Positions 62,726 through 64,000 of a stretch of 64,000 bases of DNA are shown here, in pieces (the stretch's first letter is position 1; the number at the start of each line of letters is the position of its first letter). This stretch comes from Candidatus Methylophosphatis haderslevensis (GTDB lineage: Bacteria > Pseudomonadota > Gammaproteobacteria > Burkholderiales > Rhodocyclaceae). Position numbers and translations under genes: made by a program. The DNA lies in assembly GCA_016711925.1 (NCBI GenBank), contig JADJSA010000001.1, positions 744,001-808,000 on the forward strand, in the 5' to 3' direction. The notes beneath the pieces are model-generated. The model made no database searches. It worked only from the letters and a program-made list of their open reading frames with translations, and had not been told where the DNA came from.

Positions 62726-63024
62726 GACAGTTGTTTCAAGAACTCGACCAGCAACGGGACACTGCTACCCGGCAACTCAATTTCCCAACCATTCGGACTG
62801 CGCAGGCGCACGACGCTACCCGTTTCCGCCTTGCCCACGCTCACCGGCACCAGGGTCAGCGATGACTTGGCCGCCGCGATGCTCTGCTTCTCCCGACTGC
62901 GCCAGCGATGGAACGCTCGTTCGCTCAATCCATTGCTCGCGCAGTATTCGCGCTGCGTCAGATCGCTTCGAACCCAGTTTTGAATGTGCTCTCGCCAGTA
63001 AGCCGGTCCGTGTCGCTTCGCCAT
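62722..63024 (-). CDS. tnpA: IS66 accessory protein TnpA
   Basis: 100 residues. MAKRHGPAYWREHIQNWVRS and LTQREYCASNGLSERAFHRWR form an HTH-like DNA-binding unit typical of IS66 OrfA. The C-terminal half (VVRLRSPNGWEIELP) is the usual small beta extension. The start at 63024 gives the family N-terminus. Confidence 0.92.
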   Translation of the reverse strand: MAKRHGPAYWREHIQNWVRSDLTQREYCASNGLSERAFHRWRSREKQSIAAAKSSLTLVPVSVGKAETGSVVRLRSPNGWEIELPGSSVPLLVEFLKQLS

Positions 63025-63101
63025 TTGTCGCGCCTCAAAAACAGGCGACAACATCGCACGAGCTCACCCGATCAGTACAGGTGGTGGGGGTGGACGCTTA
63101 C

Positions 63102-63546
63102 GATGAAGACTCGAAAGTTGCTGGAAGAGCGGTTCGTCATGGCTCAACGCAAGGGGCATCCCAGAGGAAATCGGGCACTGGGCCTGGAGTCCTTTTGCCA
63201 ACTCGACCACATCCTGGTGTCGCCTTCGGGGGGCAGCTTCACGGGCTTCATGGACGAGCACCTTGCGGACTTGAAACGCGAGCGCCGGGTGATGTTGTCG
63301 GTTCAGCAGTTCACGCTCGTCCCAGAGATTCTGCGGACCACCGACTTCGTTTGCACACTGCCCAGCAGACTGGCGCAGAGGTTCGCAGCTTCGCTCGACA
63401 TCTTCGAGCTGCCGTTTGAGGCCAAGGGCTTTGCCCTGTACGCGGCCTGGCATCCGCGAAGCCAGAACGCGCCCGACGGGACATGCGGCTGGGGGATGGC
63501 GAAGATTTCCGCGCACGCGTCTGCGTCAACTTCCGGTCCTTTGTGA
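63102..63546 (+). pseudogene. LysR-family regulator, C-terminal fragment (right of IS66)
   Basis: In frame with the fragment left of the IS: RKLLEERFVMAQRKGHPRGN, LSVQQFTLVPEILRTTDFVCTLPSRLAQRF, LPFEAKGFALYAAWHPRSQN. This is the end of the LysR substrate-binding domain. After HPRSQNAP the sequence no longer follows the usual DPxHxWLR ending, so the last 20 or so codons are degraded as well. Confidence 0.8.
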
Positions 63547-63616
63547 GGTGGTCGAGGCGCACGGCGAGTTGGGCAAGAAGTTGCCGTCCTTCTGCGTCTG
63601 CAACCACGCCACCCAG

Positions 63617-63763
63617 CCGCGCTTCATGAGCCTGACCGCCAAGTGGTAGGTGCGCGGCGGCATCTTCACCAACGTCGTCGTCGAGCAGCGCAAGAAAGGC
63701 TGGAAACCGGCGCCGCGCGTCGATCTCGACGAGTTTCCGACGGAATCGAACACGCGGGGTTGA
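63617..63763 (+). pseudogene. queF 3'-end fragment with internal stop
   Basis: Repeats the last 49 codons of queF (RFMSLTAKW ... GGIFTNVVVEQRKKGW ... PAPRVDLDEFPTES). The Tyr codon after KW is TAG instead of TAC. The N-terminal two thirds, with the active site, are absent. The fragment is not expressible as QueF. Confidence 0.88.
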
Positions 63764-63911
63764 TTTGCGACAGCGGACACGCCTGCAAGGCGCGCCCGGC
63801 GGGCTTCTCCGGCACACCATCCCGAAACACCGCATGAACAGGCGCCTTGCGGGATGGCATCCGCAAGAACGCCATTCGGCGCGGCTTCCAGGCCATCTGT
63901 GCCGCGAGGCG
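63617..63911 (+). repeat. Direct repeat, right copy (queF 3' end plus downstream)
   Basis: Second copy of the 295-base segment at 22268–22562, same orientation and length, about a dozen mismatches. Marks the right edge of the accessory region. Beyond it (63912–64000) weak similarity to the left copy continues for about 35 bases; nothing else is recognised before the window ends. Confidence 0.88.
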
Positions 63912-64000
63912 AGAACCAGAGCAATGGAGTCTGCGCCAACGAATGGCGCTTCGCGGCCCTGAGCAGTCAGGTCAACCTATCGATTGCGGCCACTGATTTT

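Larger units (their letters stand above)
60633..63101 (-). mobile_element. IS66-family insertion sequence with intact ends
   Basis: Starts GTAAGCGTGTAGCCCGCCC and, read inward from the right end, GTAAGCGTCCACCCCCACC, the typical IS66 termini. It is flanked by a perfect 8-bp target duplication GATGAAGA (60625–60632 and 63102–63109), the length expected for IS66. Carries tnpA, tnpB and a frameshifted tnpC. It interrupts a LysR-type gene. Confidence 0.93.

Noticed and set aside
22268..63911. The queF repeats as tRNA-type att sites of an integrase-encoded element
   Set aside because: No integrase or tRNA is visible, and the repeats are far longer than usual att cores; island status is kept but the mechanism is left open.

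Overview
The window looks like a high-GC betaproteobacterial chromosome. The evidence is the smc–zipA–ligA gene order, a phasin (polyhydroxyalkanoate storage), a RpfC/RpfF-type DSF signalling pair and molybdopterin genes of that flavour. I cannot name the genus; a Rhodocyclales-like organism is a guess. Several single-base frameshifts in otherwise intact genes (galU, the end of ligA, three transposase genes) suggest either a draft with indel errors or local decay.

Left part, about 1–22.4 kb, is chromosomal backbone. It holds a 5'-truncated RpfC-like hybrid kinase convergent with an RpfF-like DSF synthase, a phasin with a clear terminator, a minus-strand molybdopterin set (mobB-moeA-moaD-moaE) and a YoaA/DinG helicase. 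Next come two zinc-ribbon membrane proteins, an STN-domain protein and a small secretin-N-like protein. The section ends with hpt, a frameshifted galU, ligA, zipA, smc and a divergent queF.

About 22.3–63.9 kb is accessory DNA. The last third of queF plus about 145 bases downstream (22268–22562) occurs again at 63617–63911, in direct orientation, at equal length and with about a dozen mismatches. The two copies bracket IS elements and a type VI secretion system (T6SS), so the segment reads as an acquired island. The left border carries an IS1380-type element (5-bp target duplication) and an IS3-type element (3-bp target duplication). The right border carries an IS66 remnant, an 80-bp miniature derivative of the IS3-type element, and an IS66 element with a perfect 8-bp target duplication inside a LysR gene.

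The T6SS is in two plus-strand blocks: tagH-tssK-tssL-tssM plus a TssB/TssC fusion-like protein (25.9–35.9 kb), and tssA-tssB-tssC-hcp-tssE-tssF-tssG-X-vgrG-DUF6931-PAAR (43.7–55.1 kb). No tssH (clpV) or tssJ is present here. Between the blocks lies a minus-strand operon of three unusual proteins. The last combines a Ser/Thr kinase domain with a C-terminal domain carrying a YopT/AvrPphB-like Cys-His-Asp arrangement; I regard it as the best candidate for an undescribed effector. The first gene of this operon shares a domain-like segment with gene X, which sits between tssG and vgrG.

Four or five sites fit the sigma-54 -24/-12 pattern (GG-N10-GC, mostly TGGCNTGGCN-type) upstream of tagH, tssA, hcp, the kinase operon and, more weakly, PAAR. 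A DAHL/PAS histidine kinase and a sigma-54 activator with an atypical GAYSGA loop follow a di-haem peroxidase at 55.5–60.2 kb. The simplest reading is that this two-component system drives the T6SS and the kinase operon through sigma-54.
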